Source: Planctomycetaceae bacterium (lineage in GTDB: Bacteria > Planctomycetota > Planctomycetia > Pirellulales > Pirellulaceae). Taken from it: a stretch of DNA of 12,546 nt. How positions within the stretch are numbered: position 1 is the stretch's first letter; each line of letters begins with the position of its first letter. A program made the translations under genes and the position numbers. Below are positions 1-6,705 of the stretch, one piece after another. The notes under the pieces are model-generated. The model had not been told where the DNA came from. It was given only the letters and a program-made list of their open reading frames with translations, and did not search any database. The stretch is from the NCBI GenBank assembly GCA_002862265.1, contig PKCQ01000439.1, positions 1 through 12,546 on the forward strand. The letters are read 5' to 3'.

Positions 1-2
1 GT

Positions 3-200
3 TCGCTCAGAGTGAGCCAGCTTGCATCTCAATTCCTGGACCGGCAACTCCTCCCCCACCTTTCGATTGCAGAACTGCCGAATGACCTCTTTTCAGGCAT
101 TCCCTTGTTCTCTCGCCACAGCCTAGACGACATAGTTCATTTCAAGGGCGTCCTAGAAAAGAACGCGTTTCGCCAGATTGACATCCGCCTGAATCAGTAA
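3..200 (+). CDS. 3' end of an unrecognised protein (partial)
   Basis: The frame is open from the window edge (codon boundary at position 3) to the TAA at 198-200, so about 65 C-terminal residues are visible. A GTG at 12 lies in frame, but nothing shows it is the true start; the gene most likely begins outside the window. The visible part is soluble-looking and mixed, with hydrophobic and acidic residues, no membrane segment and no motif I recognise; it ends in FRQIDIRLNQ. Codon choice looks like ordinary coding sequence. It converges on the beta-helix gene, whose stop lies about 135 bases further on. I do not recognise the family and propose no function. Confidence 0.5.
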   Translation, partial: SLRVSQLASQFLDRQLLPHLSIAELPNDLFSGIPLFSRHSLDDIVHFKGVLEKNAFRQIDIRLNQ

Positions 201-201
201 T

Positions 202-225
202 CTCAATAACCATGAGGAAATTGAG
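202..225. terminator. Weak hairpin in the convergent gap
   Basis: CTCAAT (202-207) and ATTGAG (220-225) form a 6-bp stem with a 12-base loop, directly after the stop codon of the + strand gene and between two convergent genes. No T-run follows on either strand, so intrinsic termination is only a possibility. Confidence 0.2.
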
Positions 226-334
226 TAATCGACAAAACGGTAGTGGATAGTCCATCTGCGTTCCTCTATTTAGTCACTCCGACTCGTCTGCTTGTCGCTC
301 GGAAACGAAGCCTTAGCATCTACGGAATTAGGCT

Positions 335-1681
335 CTAGGGATCAAAGCTGTCGTCAAACTTATTCTCGACTCGGCCTTCGCGACTCAATTTCACCGGTTG
401 TGCGTTACCTCGATCGTCGTGGATAAGGCAGTTGGCAAAACGACTGCGACTTACATTCTTACGCTGTAGCCCGACATCGCAATCCAAAACCGTTAGGCCA
501 CTAACATTCATGCGGTCACAATCAGTAAGGGACAAGCCCGGGCCAGTGACCAAAGCAACGTGGAGCCCAGACATTGTACAGTCTGTGCAGTTTCGAATCA
601 CTAAACGATTCAAGGCATCTGTCGCATGACCGTATGCATATCGTGGGTTCCTGTCGAAGCTATTCGGTCCGACCACGATATGCGAGCAGTTTTCGAGCAA
701 TAGATTGTGCTGAAAACCCATCCAGCAAGTATTGCCTGTGATGGTGACGCCACGGCAAGAGTCAAGCCAAATGTTGTGTTGGACATCGCTCAAGATATTT
801 CCCGTGATGGTGATGTGGCCTTCTCGGATCTTCGGCAATTTTGCCGTTGGCATGCTGCCACCGTGAATGCGAATGTTAGCAGAGTTTGCTTCTTTGTCAC
901 TGTGTTGGATTGTGCAGCCCGTAATCGCCACTTCTGCGGTCCCATAGCTGCTGCCACGAAAGTCAATGAATACGTTCGCGGTTGGCTGCTCGTCAGCCGA
1001 CATGTTACTTTCTAAGTCACATCCCGTGATGTGTAGGTTGCGAACATTCCCGTCACGAGAAACGATGCCTCCTTGGTCGCAATAACTGATGTGACAACCT
1101 GTGACGTTGATCTGATGCAGATTCACGTTGTCCAAGAGCAGCCCAACGCCAGAATTTTCGTACATATGACATGACTCAACGATGATATTGCGGTTGTTTT
1201 TCACCAAGTGAATTCCATGTCGCAACTTACGCAGGTGCACTCGCGAAACGGTTAATTGCATTGTCCCAACCGCTTCAATGCCGTCAGCTTCTCGATGGGC
1301 ACCTTGTATGGCCATATCCTGTACTTGTGGCATGCGTTCACGATCCCACACCCTTTGTTCAAAGCCGCCCGGGTCGGCTGACTTAAAATGCGTACCTTTG
1401 AAGCGGAACGCCGAGCCAGCACCTTGCATCACGATCTTAGTCGCGGAACAGCCTCGCAAAGAACAATAAACAATTTTATCTAAGTCGATCTCGATCGGTC
1501 TGGTGATCCGATATGTTCCTGGCGGGAACTCAATCAACTTAACGCCCGAATCAACCTGACTTTGGAGAGAATTCGTCGCATCCCGGTTGCCGTTTCCGAA
1601 ATCGATGAGGTCACCTGCAGCCACGGTATACTGCACGGTCGCTAGACCAATGAAAAAAATCGTTGCTAAGAAACGATTCAT
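335..1681 (-). CDS. Secreted right-handed parallel beta-helix protein (pectate-lyase-3-like)
   Basis: This is an intact 448-residue protein. The N-terminus (MNRFLATIFFIGLATVQYTVAA) is a clear Sec signal peptide with likely cleavage after about residue 22. The next stretch, DLIDFGNGNRDATNSLQSQV then IEFPPGTYRITRPIEI, is the opening typical of the pectate lyase superfamily beta-helix fold. From about residue 120 to 420 short repeats occur, such as ITGCHISYC, ITGCDLESN, ITGCTIQHS, ITGNILSDV and ITGNTCWMG, which are the coils of a right-handed helix with regular Asn/Cys turns. No catalytic set can be assigned, so it may be a polysaccharide lyase or hydrolase, or a binding protein; the substrate is unknown. 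An AGGA lies 7 bases before the ATG. The stop of a damaged small membrane protein gene lies 8 bases upstream on the same strand, suggesting co-transcription. Confidence 0.85.
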   Translation of the reverse strand: MNRFLATIFFIGLATVQYTVAAGDLIDFGNGNRDATNSLQSQVDSGVKLIEFPPGTYRITRPIEIDLDKIVYCSLRGCSATKIVMQGAGSAFRFKGTHFKSADPGGFEQRVWDRERMPQVQDMAIQGAHREADGIEAVGTMQLTVSRVHLRKLRHGIHLVKNNRNIIVESCHMYENSGVGLLLDNVNLHQINVTGCHISYCDQGGIVSRDGNVRNLHITGCDLESNMSADEQPTANVFIDFRGSSYGTAEVAITGCTIQHSDKEANSANIRIHGGSMPTAKLPKIREGHITITGNILSDVQHNIWLDSCRGVTITGNTCWMGFQHNLLLENCSHIVVGPNSFDRNPRYAYGHATDALNRLVIRNCTDCTMSGLHVALVTGPGLSLTDCDRMNVSGLTVLDCDVGLQRKNVSRSRFANCLIHDDRGNAQPVKLSREGRVENKFDDSFDP

Positions 1682-1689
1682 TATTCGTC

Positions 1690-2100
1690 CTATGCTGGGG
1701 CGGGCTGATTCTCAATTGAACTTGCGTGTTCCGGAGTGGCCTGTTGTCTTTGACGCGGCTGGAGCAGGCGGTGATCTTCGGCGACATTGAAGCCCGCGTT
1801 TCTCAGATACGTACCAAACATTAAAAACGAGGCAGAAGCAATATTGATGATTACTCGACGTTCAATCAGCGTCATTCGTTTTGCGGAAAGCGGAGCCAAA
1901 GCATCGCCTCCGACGACATTGGCCAGAACAAGGCTACAGGCGAGCAACAGGATTATGAACTGCAAACCGCTCTGCGGGAGAAAAAACGCGAATAGTGCTC
2001 AGACTTTGACGTTGCTACTTGCGAACGCAAGCCATGTAAAAAAGCTCAGCCCACGCTTGCCCTTCTGGTCCTCTACCGGATCATAGGGATTCGGAGGCAC
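1690..2100 (-). pseudogene. Small NPY-type membrane protein, in-frame TGA at codon 34
   Basis: Read from a GTG at 2100-2098, the frame gives VPPNPYDPVEDQKGKRGLSF and continues to NVKV, then meets a TGA at 2001-1999. The same frame then continues without a break as ALFAFFLPQSGLQFIILLLA to the stop at 1690. The whole unit would be about 136 residues. It has an NPY-type prefix seen in many small planctomycete membrane proteins, two hydrophobic segments before and after the TGA, another (INIASASFLMFGTYL), and a Gln/Pro-rich tail. The TGA falls between membrane segments, so one base change (for example GGA to TGA) is the simplest explanation. A shorter protein from a TTG at 1965 (91 residues) could still be made. 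It sits 8 bases upstream of the beta-helix gene. Function is unknown. Recoding as selenocysteine is not supported: I see no hairpin evidence and no Sec-family resemblance. Confidence 0.6.
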
Positions 2101-2159
2101 ATTCGCTGCTCTTCTCACTGAGATATAGATTCTCTTCGCAAGGTTGCAGCCGCCGCACT

Positions 2160-2563
2160 CTAGGCATTCAGCTTAACCCGAAGACCGTCGTCTTGGATAC
2201 GTTGACGGATTTCTTCTTACCGATTCGCCAGGATTTCTTCAGAGAGAGTCCTTGCAAACTTTTCCTGCCCAGATCTCAAGCACTCTTTCTAATGAGCTAG
2301 TGCTCGCCCTTGACCGTGATGCGTGACAGACTCTGCGCTGCCCCGAGCCAATCGAACTCATGCTCAATCGGACCTTGCGGAGGCTGCGAAACAACAAATG
2401 TTGGTTGTGTTGACGCTGAGATAGCTCGTGCTGAAGTTGAAGAATGATCACTTCCTCTATCGGCTCTAGCGCGGCTGATCGTATTTGCTTGAGACACTTC
2501 GAACGCTTCTAGACAATGCCATACACCTGTGCCGGAATCTCCAGTGTCGCGCAGCAACTTCAA
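2160..2563 (-). pseudogene. Unresolved degraded coding remnants
   Basis: Two protein-like stretches lie on the minus strand in different frames. The first, 2563-2297 from a TTG, contains PTFVVSQPPQGPIEHEFDWL and ends ITVKGEH. The second, 2288-2160, reads ECLRSGQEKFARTLSEEI, then LANR, an in-frame TAA at 2219-2217, then EEIRQRIQDDGLRVKLNA and a TAG. The second has the charged, helical look of a real C-terminus and needs only one changed stop to be continuous. A hydrophobic leader-like stretch (LRFSLLVVLLLFNSVEVAA) in a third frame just upstream, near 2600-2540, could be the matching signal peptide, which would require further frameshifts. I do not recognise the family. This is the weakest of the decay calls, and chance open frames remain possible. 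Confidence 0.3.
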
Positions 2564-2639
2564 CTGAATTGAATAAAAGCAAAACTACAAGAAGACTGAA
2601 ACGGAGTGGAAGAAAATGGCAACATATTTCGTCGCTTTC

Positions 2640-2960
2640 TAGCAGGAGCAAATAACATCTGAAACACCTGCTCACTCCGTCTCAGCAAAGATTGTTTGAA
2701 CAAATCTGCAACATAACCTGCTGGGGTTGGCCGGTGCTGGACGCATTTAGATTGACGTAAGTGCGGCCGGTGGTCGTTGGTTTGTTGACGAAACTGCTTT
2801 CGACATTGAGGAACTCAGCTAGAAAACCCTCCTTCTGCCGGCGAAAGAAGTCTCGCCTTAAGCCGCATCGACCTTTTTACTGTTCCGCCGCACGAGTTGA
2901 CGCACATGGCTGGCGAACTTGATCATGATCTCAGTGGATTGGTGAGGGAATTCGTCACAC
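2640..2960 (+). pseudogene. Relic of a matrixin-like zinc metalloprotease domain
   Basis: Frame one (codons in register with 2751) reads NLLGLAGAGRI, a TAG at 2748-2750, then IDVSAAGGRWFVDETAFDIE and EL before a TAG at 2820-2822. A second frame picks up at 2825 with NPPSAGERSLALSRIDLF and TVPPHELTHMAGELDHDLSG. The order of an AAG-xWFVDETP-like motif, a short linker, RIDLxTV and HELxHxxG followed by HD is, from memory, that of the C-terminal metalloprotease-like domain of large planctomycete surface proteins (cadherin or dockerin type). Here it is broken by at least two stops (TGA 2697-2699 and TAG 2748-2750) and one frameshift between 2810 and 2830. The third zinc ligand is displaced (GELDHD rather than GxxHD). 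No intact start or upstream domain is visible, so it is an isolated fragment of a former gene. Confidence 0.6.
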
Positions 2961-3459
2961 ATTGGATAATGCGATCTCGCAATTGTTTGCAGAAGACTAG
3001 CCGAACCACCATTCGACCACCTCCTGAGGATCCCACCAAAAGATTCATGGTGCCTGCCCAGAGTACCACATAGAGCAAAGCGAGTGCGAAACCAATGACG
3101 ACTCGTCTAACGAAACGCATGCGGGCTGGAAAAAGGAAGCATAACGCCAGCCCTAGCGGAGCGAAAATTGGCGCAACCATCAAAACGATGCCAGGCAAAT
3201 AGTAGAGGATCGTTAGCATCCCGCCAACGGATTTAGGATCGTCGAGCATCGGCCGCGGACGGTGACCGAGTTCGTACCACGCAAGGAGCCAGACAGCATA
3301 GAACGAAAGTGCGAGCCACCCTGGATACAAAAACACAAGGAACCAGGCGGTGCGTCGATAGCGATTAGGGATGGAATATACATTCTCGTTGTTTTCCGCA
3401 ACTTCCACTATTGAAGACTCCGCGATGGGAGTTTCGAACGGGTTGCGGCCTTCGGCCAT
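2923..3459 (-). CDS. NPFETP-type membrane protein with a frameshifted C-terminus
   Basis: The likely start is the ATG at 3459-3457 (MAEGRNPFETPIAESS), because AAGGA lies about 7 bases before it; an ATG at 3474 lacks such a site. A hydrophilic prefix of about 30 residues is followed by membrane segments around WFLVFLYPGWLALSFYAVWL, LTILYYLPGIVLMVAPIF, LGLALCFLF and VVIGFALALLYVVLW. GHRPRPMLDDPKSVGG between the first two is a phrase I associate with planctomycete membrane proteins. The current frame ends in an unusual basic tail (VVRLVFCKQLRDRIIQCV). If one G of the GGG at 3032-3034 is removed, the frame instead ends DPQEVVEWWFG followed by TAG at 2999-2997, which looks like the native end. Most of the protein is intact, so it may still be expressed with a wrong tail. 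Function is unknown. Confidence 0.65.
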   Translation of the reverse strand: MAEGRNPFETPIAESSIVEVAENNENVYSIPNRYRRTAWFLVFLYPGWLALSFYAVWLLAWYELGHRPRPMLDDPKSVGGMLTILYYLPGIVLMVAPIFAPLGLALCFLFPARMRFVRRVVIGFALALLYVVLWAGTMNLLVGSSGGGRMVVRLVFCKQLRDRIIQCVTNSLTNPLRS

Positions 3460-3486
3460 GCTTTCGTCCTTCATCAGTAGTGAATT

Positions 3487-3855
3487 TTACAGTTTCGCCT
3501 TCCCGAAGAAGTCAGGCGTGTAGCTCTTGGTTTTGATATTTCGCACCGCGTCGCTGACAACACTTTTCTGCAAGCTACGGCAGACATTGAGCAGTTCGAA
3601 GGATGCCTGCACCAGAGACTCAAGCTGCGTATCTTCGCTGGCGAGATCGTAGACTTTGGCAGCGACAGCTGCTACTTCATGAAGGTTCGATTGGTTCGCA
3701 TTCTGTCTTAGCCGATCTGCTAAGGCTAGAAAGCTTTCATAGTCACCTTGGTCTGCAGCGTCGGTGACACGCTCAACTTGCTCGCTGATGCTGAGCAAAA
3801 CCTCCTGTGAGATCTCCGTCGCTTCCGGTGCGGAGAACATCGAGCACTCCTGCAC
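3487..3855 (-). CDS. HPt-like helical C-terminal tail of the broken GGDEF/HD gene
   Basis: This 122-residue open segment is in the same frame as the HD segment, separated only by the TAG at 3873-3871 and five sense codons, so it is most likely the C-terminal domain of the same protein. It is almost wholly helical: EISQEVLLSISEQVERVTDA, ESFLALADRLRQNANQSNLH, EVAAVAAKVYDLA, LESLVQASFELLNVCRSL. The pattern resembles a histidine phosphotransfer (HPt) four-helix bundle, but the phospho-accepting His expected in an xLAHxLKGxA-type helix is replaced (ALADRLRQNA). It would therefore be a non-phosphorylated, HPt-like regulatory module. It ends with a short basic tail (YTPDFFGKAKL). A standalone small protein starting at ATG 3855 is possible but less likely. 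Confidence 0.55.
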   Translation of the reverse strand: MQECSMFSAPEATEISQEVLLSISEQVERVTDAADQGDYESFLALADRLRQNANQSNLHEVAAVAAKVYDLASEDTQLESLVQASFELLNVCRSLQKSVVSDAVRNIKTKSYTPDFFGKAKL

Positions 3856-3870
3856 GACATCGCAAAACAG

Positions 3871-5070
3871 CTAGATCAAATTAGGATCGAATTGCGTTCC
3901 TGCACAGCGGCACAACTCATTCAAAGCGTCTTGAATTGGCATACCTTTACGGTAGGGTCGGTCGGATATCATAGCATCGAAGGAATCCGCGATTGTCAGG
4001 ATCCTTGCTCCGATTGGAATTTCTTCCCCATGTAAACCACCTATTCCTCTTCCATCGAATCGATTGTAATGACAGCGGACAATCTCGGTTAGCTCTTTGT
4101 GCTTGAATGACTTGTTGATAATCTCGATGCCAAACCGATCATGTCGGTCCATGATCTTCCACTCCTCTTCGTCGAGTCGCCCTGGCTTGAGAAGGATGGC
4201 ATCCGGAACTCCAATCTTTTCGATGTCGTGCAAGAGTCCGGCTATCTCGATCACATAAACCTCTTTCGGTCCGAGCAATCGCTGAGCGAGCAGAGCTGCG
4301 TAAGCCGCAACCCTCGTGGAATGCGCACCAGTCTGTGCATCCCGGAAGGACAAGGCGGATAGTAAAGCGGAAACCGCAGAGAATGGAATGGAATCACTGC
4401 TTTCGTTCTCCCCTGGCTTCAAACGAGCGATCTTTGATTCGTCGACGATTAAGTCGTCCGGTACCGTATCAAAGCGAACGACTTGATCGCGACCGTTTCG
4501 CTTTGCAACATACAAACATTTATCCGCCTGATCGAGCAACGCTTGAGGGTTTGGTGCTCCTAGCTTGACTTGGGACACACCCAGACTCGCAGTGATACTG
4601 AATCCGACAAAGTCGATCTTCGCTATGCTGCCACGAATTCTCTCTGCAGCTTCGCTCGCCTCATCCAGGGATAAACCCGGCATCAGAACACTGAACTCTT
4701 CACCACCATAGCGACAGACAACGTCGTCATCCCGAGCCAGCTCATTAAGAAGCAGACCGGTCGCTTGCAAGACATCGTCAGCTTTGCTGTGACCATAGTT
4801 GTCGTTGATCGACTTGAAGAAATCGATATCAACCATGAGTGCGCACAGTGGTTGGCCAGTTATCTTCGATTCGTTGAACAGATTATCAAACTGTTCGAAG
4901 AACGTTCGGCGATTGACACAATTGGTCAACGGATCTCGAGTTGCGAGGTAACGCAGCTCTTCGTTTTGCTTTGTGATTTCATCTTTGGATTGCTTCAGCT
5001 CGAATAAGGTGGTCGCTAGTTGCTCACTTTTCTGCTCCAGCGGCGTCACGTCCGCTAACGCAACCATCAC
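3871..5070 (-). CDS. GGDEF and HD-GYP-like segment of the broken gene
   Basis: This open segment has 399 residues. Residues 10-42 are a coiled-coil linker (LEQKSEQLATTLFELKQSKD). Residues 43-200 are a diguanylate cyclase domain: ATRDPLTNCVNRR, metal-site region MVDIDFFKSINDNYGH, and the signature GGEEF at 122-126. RDDD at 113-116 is exactly five residues before it, matching the RxxD inhibitory c-di-GMP site. Residues about 235-399 form an HD domain: GAHSTRVAAYA, HDIEKIGVPD at 281-290, and HYNRFDGRGIGG at 334-345. Typical HD-GYP enzymes have HDIGK and HHExxDGxGYP, so the Glu in HDIEK and the missing second His and GYP suggest weakened or lost phosphodiesterase activity. MMVALADV at the start is an internal part of the PAS-to-linker region, not a native N-terminus. 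Confidence 0.75.
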   Translation of the reverse strand: MMVALADVTPLEQKSEQLATTLFELKQSKDEITKQNEELRYLATRDPLTNCVNRRTFFEQFDNLFNESKITGQPLCALMVDIDFFKSINDNYGHSKADDVLQATGLLLNELARDDDVVCRYGGEEFSVLMPGLSLDEASEAAERIRGSIAKIDFVGFSITASLGVSQVKLGAPNPQALLDQADKCLYVAKRNGRDQVVRFDTVPDDLIVDESKIARLKPGENESSDSIPFSAVSALLSALSFRDAQTGAHSTRVAAYAALLAQRLLGPKEVYVIEIAGLLHDIEKIGVPDAILLKPGRLDEEEWKIMDRHDRFGIEIINKSFKHKELTEIVRCHYNRFDGRGIGGLHGEEIPIGARILTIADSFDAMISDRPYRKGMPIQDALNELCRCAGTQFDPNLI

Positions 5071-5707
5071 GCCTTTGGAATCGCTCTTCCTCGTCCAGAA
5101 TCGGCGAAGAGTTCACAGAAAAAATCCTCCAACTGCCGTCGGGATGTTCGAGACGAAGAGTATGGCCATTGACAGCTTGCATCGTGTTCTTAGTTATTTT
5201 CCAGGGCAGCGATAGTTCAGTACTATCACCAGTATGCGTCCATGGAAGCGTACGCATTGAGACACCAATCAGGTCTTCCGGTGCCAGATCAAACAACCCG
5301 GCAAACGCATCGTTGACCAACACAACTTGCTCGTCGCGATCCAGCAATGCCACTTTTTCGGAGAAGCTATCGAGTGTTTGACGCACTCGCGGAGGCACCG
5401 CCTTAGACGGGTCAATATAGCGAAGGCCGCGATATAGGAGTATCCAAGTTATCAAGGCAACGATTGGGACCAGAATGCCAAGTAGGCTCATGACCGTTGC
5501 GCTGAAGTATCTCTGCATTCCGGTGTACACCGGTGCAAAATGCACCTCTAGTCGTCCCCACGAAGCTGCCTCAGAAAGGATTGGAACGACAAAACAACCG
5601 TCACTTTGCTTTTCCATTGCTTCGCGCCAGCTGTGCTCGTGTTCCCCTAGTGCAGCAACGATTCGCTCGTCATCACGCCGCAGGGCGGCCGAGATAAAAC
5701 TCTTCAT
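5024..5707 (-). CDS. Sensor and PAS segment of the broken GGDEF/HD gene
   Basis: This open segment reads 227 residues. Residues 1-69 are the rest of a periplasmic or extracytoplasmic sensor region (ALGEHEHSW, CFVVPILSEAASWGRLEVHF). Residues about 70-92 are a transmembrane helix (MSLLGILVPIVALITWILLY). From about 110 a PAS domain follows: TLDSFSEKVALLDRDEQVVL, VNDAFAGLFDL, GVSMRTLPW, and a C-terminal strand containing GSWRIFSVNSSPILDEEE. After that the frame goes off into a short nonsense tail (RFQRRDGCVSGRDAAGAEK), marking the frameshift near 5083. The nominal ATG at 5707 is an internal methionine created by the upstream frameshift and is unlikely to be a native start. In the intact protein the PAS would relay a signal to the GGDEF domain. 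Confidence 0.6.
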   Translation of the reverse strand: MKSFISAALRRDDERIVAALGEHEHSWREAMEKQSDGCFVVPILSEAASWGRLEVHFAPVYTGMQRYFSATVMSLLGILVPIVALITWILLYRGLRYIDPSKAVPPRVRQTLDSFSEKVALLDRDEQVVLVNDAFAGLFDLAPEDLIGVSMRTLPWTHTGDSTELSLPWKITKNTMQAVNGHTLRLEHPDGSWRIFSVNSSPILDEEERFQRRDGCVSGRDAAGAEK

Positions 5708-5930
5708 TCCGCTGCTTTAAGATCTCCAGCTGAAGCCCGATCTGCTGATACTCTGATCGTTTGACCAAGAAAGACATGCTCGTAGCAAGTGTTTCGCACA
5801 CTCGTAAGCGCTGAGCAACTGCCGTTTTCCTCTCGTCGGGTATAAATCCGAGAAGACTGGCAAATTGAACAGCAGCGATACAGACAGCAACAATAGTAAG
5901 ATCGGTTCTGGTTACGCTGGAGAATTTCAT

Positions 5931-6305
5931 AGGCAGAAGTTTCCAAACATGCGCTGAAAGTGAAATTCAAGGGCAGTAGTTTTTCATGGAAGCGTGGGCT
6001 TGGACGGTTCCTCAATCTGTGTATTCAATCCTAGCCCTTCATGCGGGGAGAGCAGCAATCGCTTGGCCATTGCTCCAATTGAGGACTTGCCTTAGAGAGC
6101 AGGAAATTGGGGATTCCAATTCTGCGGGTTATTCAGACGTAATCACGCGGCGATGGAACGCATGATCAGCTTTCGACGAAGATCGACTTGCTTGCAGATT
6201 CAGAGATAGAGACTTATCGCCCGAAACATGGGGACCATTAGTCAGCAAGAAGATTGGCTAAAAACGAGCTCAGACCGTCAAAGAAGAAGCGACCAGAGCG
6301 CGTTT
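5931..6305. other. Intergenic region upstream of the GGDEF/HD gene and left of the IS
   Basis: I see no convincing gene in these 375 bases. Two small inverted repeats occur: AGCAAT (6054-6059) with ATTGCT (6069-6074), and AATTGG (6105-6110) with CCAATT (6116-6121). Neither is followed by a T-run. This stretch should hold the promoter of the minus-strand GGDEF/HD gene, but no clear -35/-10 pair stands out. Confidence 0.4.
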
Positions 6306-6322
6306 GCCTGAGCTATAGCGCC
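6306..6322 (+). repeat. IS630 left terminal inverted repeat
   Basis: The sequence GCCTGAGCTATAGCGCC matches the reverse complement of 7306-7322 at 14 of 17 positions, the first ten being identical. Confidence 0.7.
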
Positions 6323-6375
6323 AAGATAGGTAGCCTGCTAAACTTGGGTGAACGTTTTAGCTCAAGGAGGAAGGC

Positions 6376-6705
6376 ATGCCATTTTCACAAGAACGGTGGT
6401 TAGAGGTTCTAGCCGCTGCTGCTGCCGGGGAAACGACGCGGCAGATTGCGACGGGATTCAAGTGCTGTGAGTCGTGGGTTCGTCGAGTCAAACAAGAGTA
6501 TCGGGAGCTGGGCAAGACGGCGCCGTTAAAGACTCGTAATCAGATACCAGAATGGCATTCGCTCAAGGATAAGATTATCGAGTTGACTGAAAAGTATCCC
6601 GATCAAAAGCTTTCGGAATTGAAGACGCGACTGAACACTCACTTGACTCGAACAATCTTGTGTGTTGCCCTCAAGGCACTGAAGCTTAGTTTCAAAAAAA
6701 AGTAA
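6376..6705 (+). CDS. IS630 transposase, N-terminal DNA-binding part (ORF A)
   Basis: The start is the ATG at 6376, preceded by a strong AAGGAGG at 6364-6370. The 109-residue product begins MPFSQERWLEVLAAAAAGET and has the helix-turn-helix pattern of IS630 transposases: TRQIATGFKCCESWVRRVKQ, followed by the second winged region (LSELKTRLNTHL, ALKALKLSFKKK). It ends at TAA 6703-6705, directly after eight A and a G. In intact relatives I recall, the text continues LSFKKKVxHAxEQDR, and here the continuation VIHASEQDREDVRAKRAWWQ is present in the -1 frame. ORF A alone would bind the terminal repeats but lacks all catalytic residues. Confidence 0.8.
   Translation: MPFSQERWLEVLAAAAAGETTRQIATGFKCCESWVRRVKQEYRELGKTAPLKTRNQIPEWHSLKDKIIELTEKYPDQKLSELKTRLNTHLTRTILCVALKALKLSFKKK
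6694..6702 (+). promoter_or_regulatory. Candidate -1 ribosomal frameshift site (A8G) in the transposase
   Basis: In the zero frame the codons are TTC AAA AAA AAG TAA, giving the classical bacterial slippery heptamer A AAA AAG at 6696-6702 directly before the stop. A slip of -1 makes GTA (6702-6704) the next codon and continues as VIHASEQDRED, exactly the expected transposase text. A simple loss of one A from an ancestral run of nine would look the same. I see no obvious stimulatory hairpin downstream. Confidence 0.5.

Larger units (their letters stand above)
3487..5930 (-). pseudogene. Membrane sensor PAS-GGDEF-HD protein, broken by two frameshifts and a TAG
   Basis: Four open segments on the minus strand join into one protein of about 810 codons. 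Segment one (5930-5673) gives a 20-residue membrane segment (DLTIVAVCIAAVQFASLLGF) and LQLEILKQRNE. Omitting one G near 5702 continues it as SFISAALRRDDERIVAALGE. The second segment carries a membrane helix and a PAS domain and ends SPILDEEE; omitting one base near 5083 leads into DSKGVMVALADVTPLEQKS, the coiled coil and the GGDEF and HD domains. That segment stops at a TAG (3873-3871) inside QFDPNLI-TAG-LFCDVVQECS, after which the same frame runs to 3487. The architecture is that of a membrane-bound cyclic-di-GMP enzyme with a periplasmic sensor. The segments are described separately below. No Shine-Dalgarno site is seen at 5930. Confidence 0.8.

Noticed and set aside
707..1015. Open + strand frame inside the beta-helix gene
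   Set aside because: It lies antisense to a clearly coding signal-peptide/beta-helix gene and has no family-like content.
6229..6312. Short + strand frame MGTISQQEDW... running into the IS left end
   Set aside because: Only 27 codons, no ribosome site and no continuation beyond the right end of the IS, so a disrupted gene cannot be shown.
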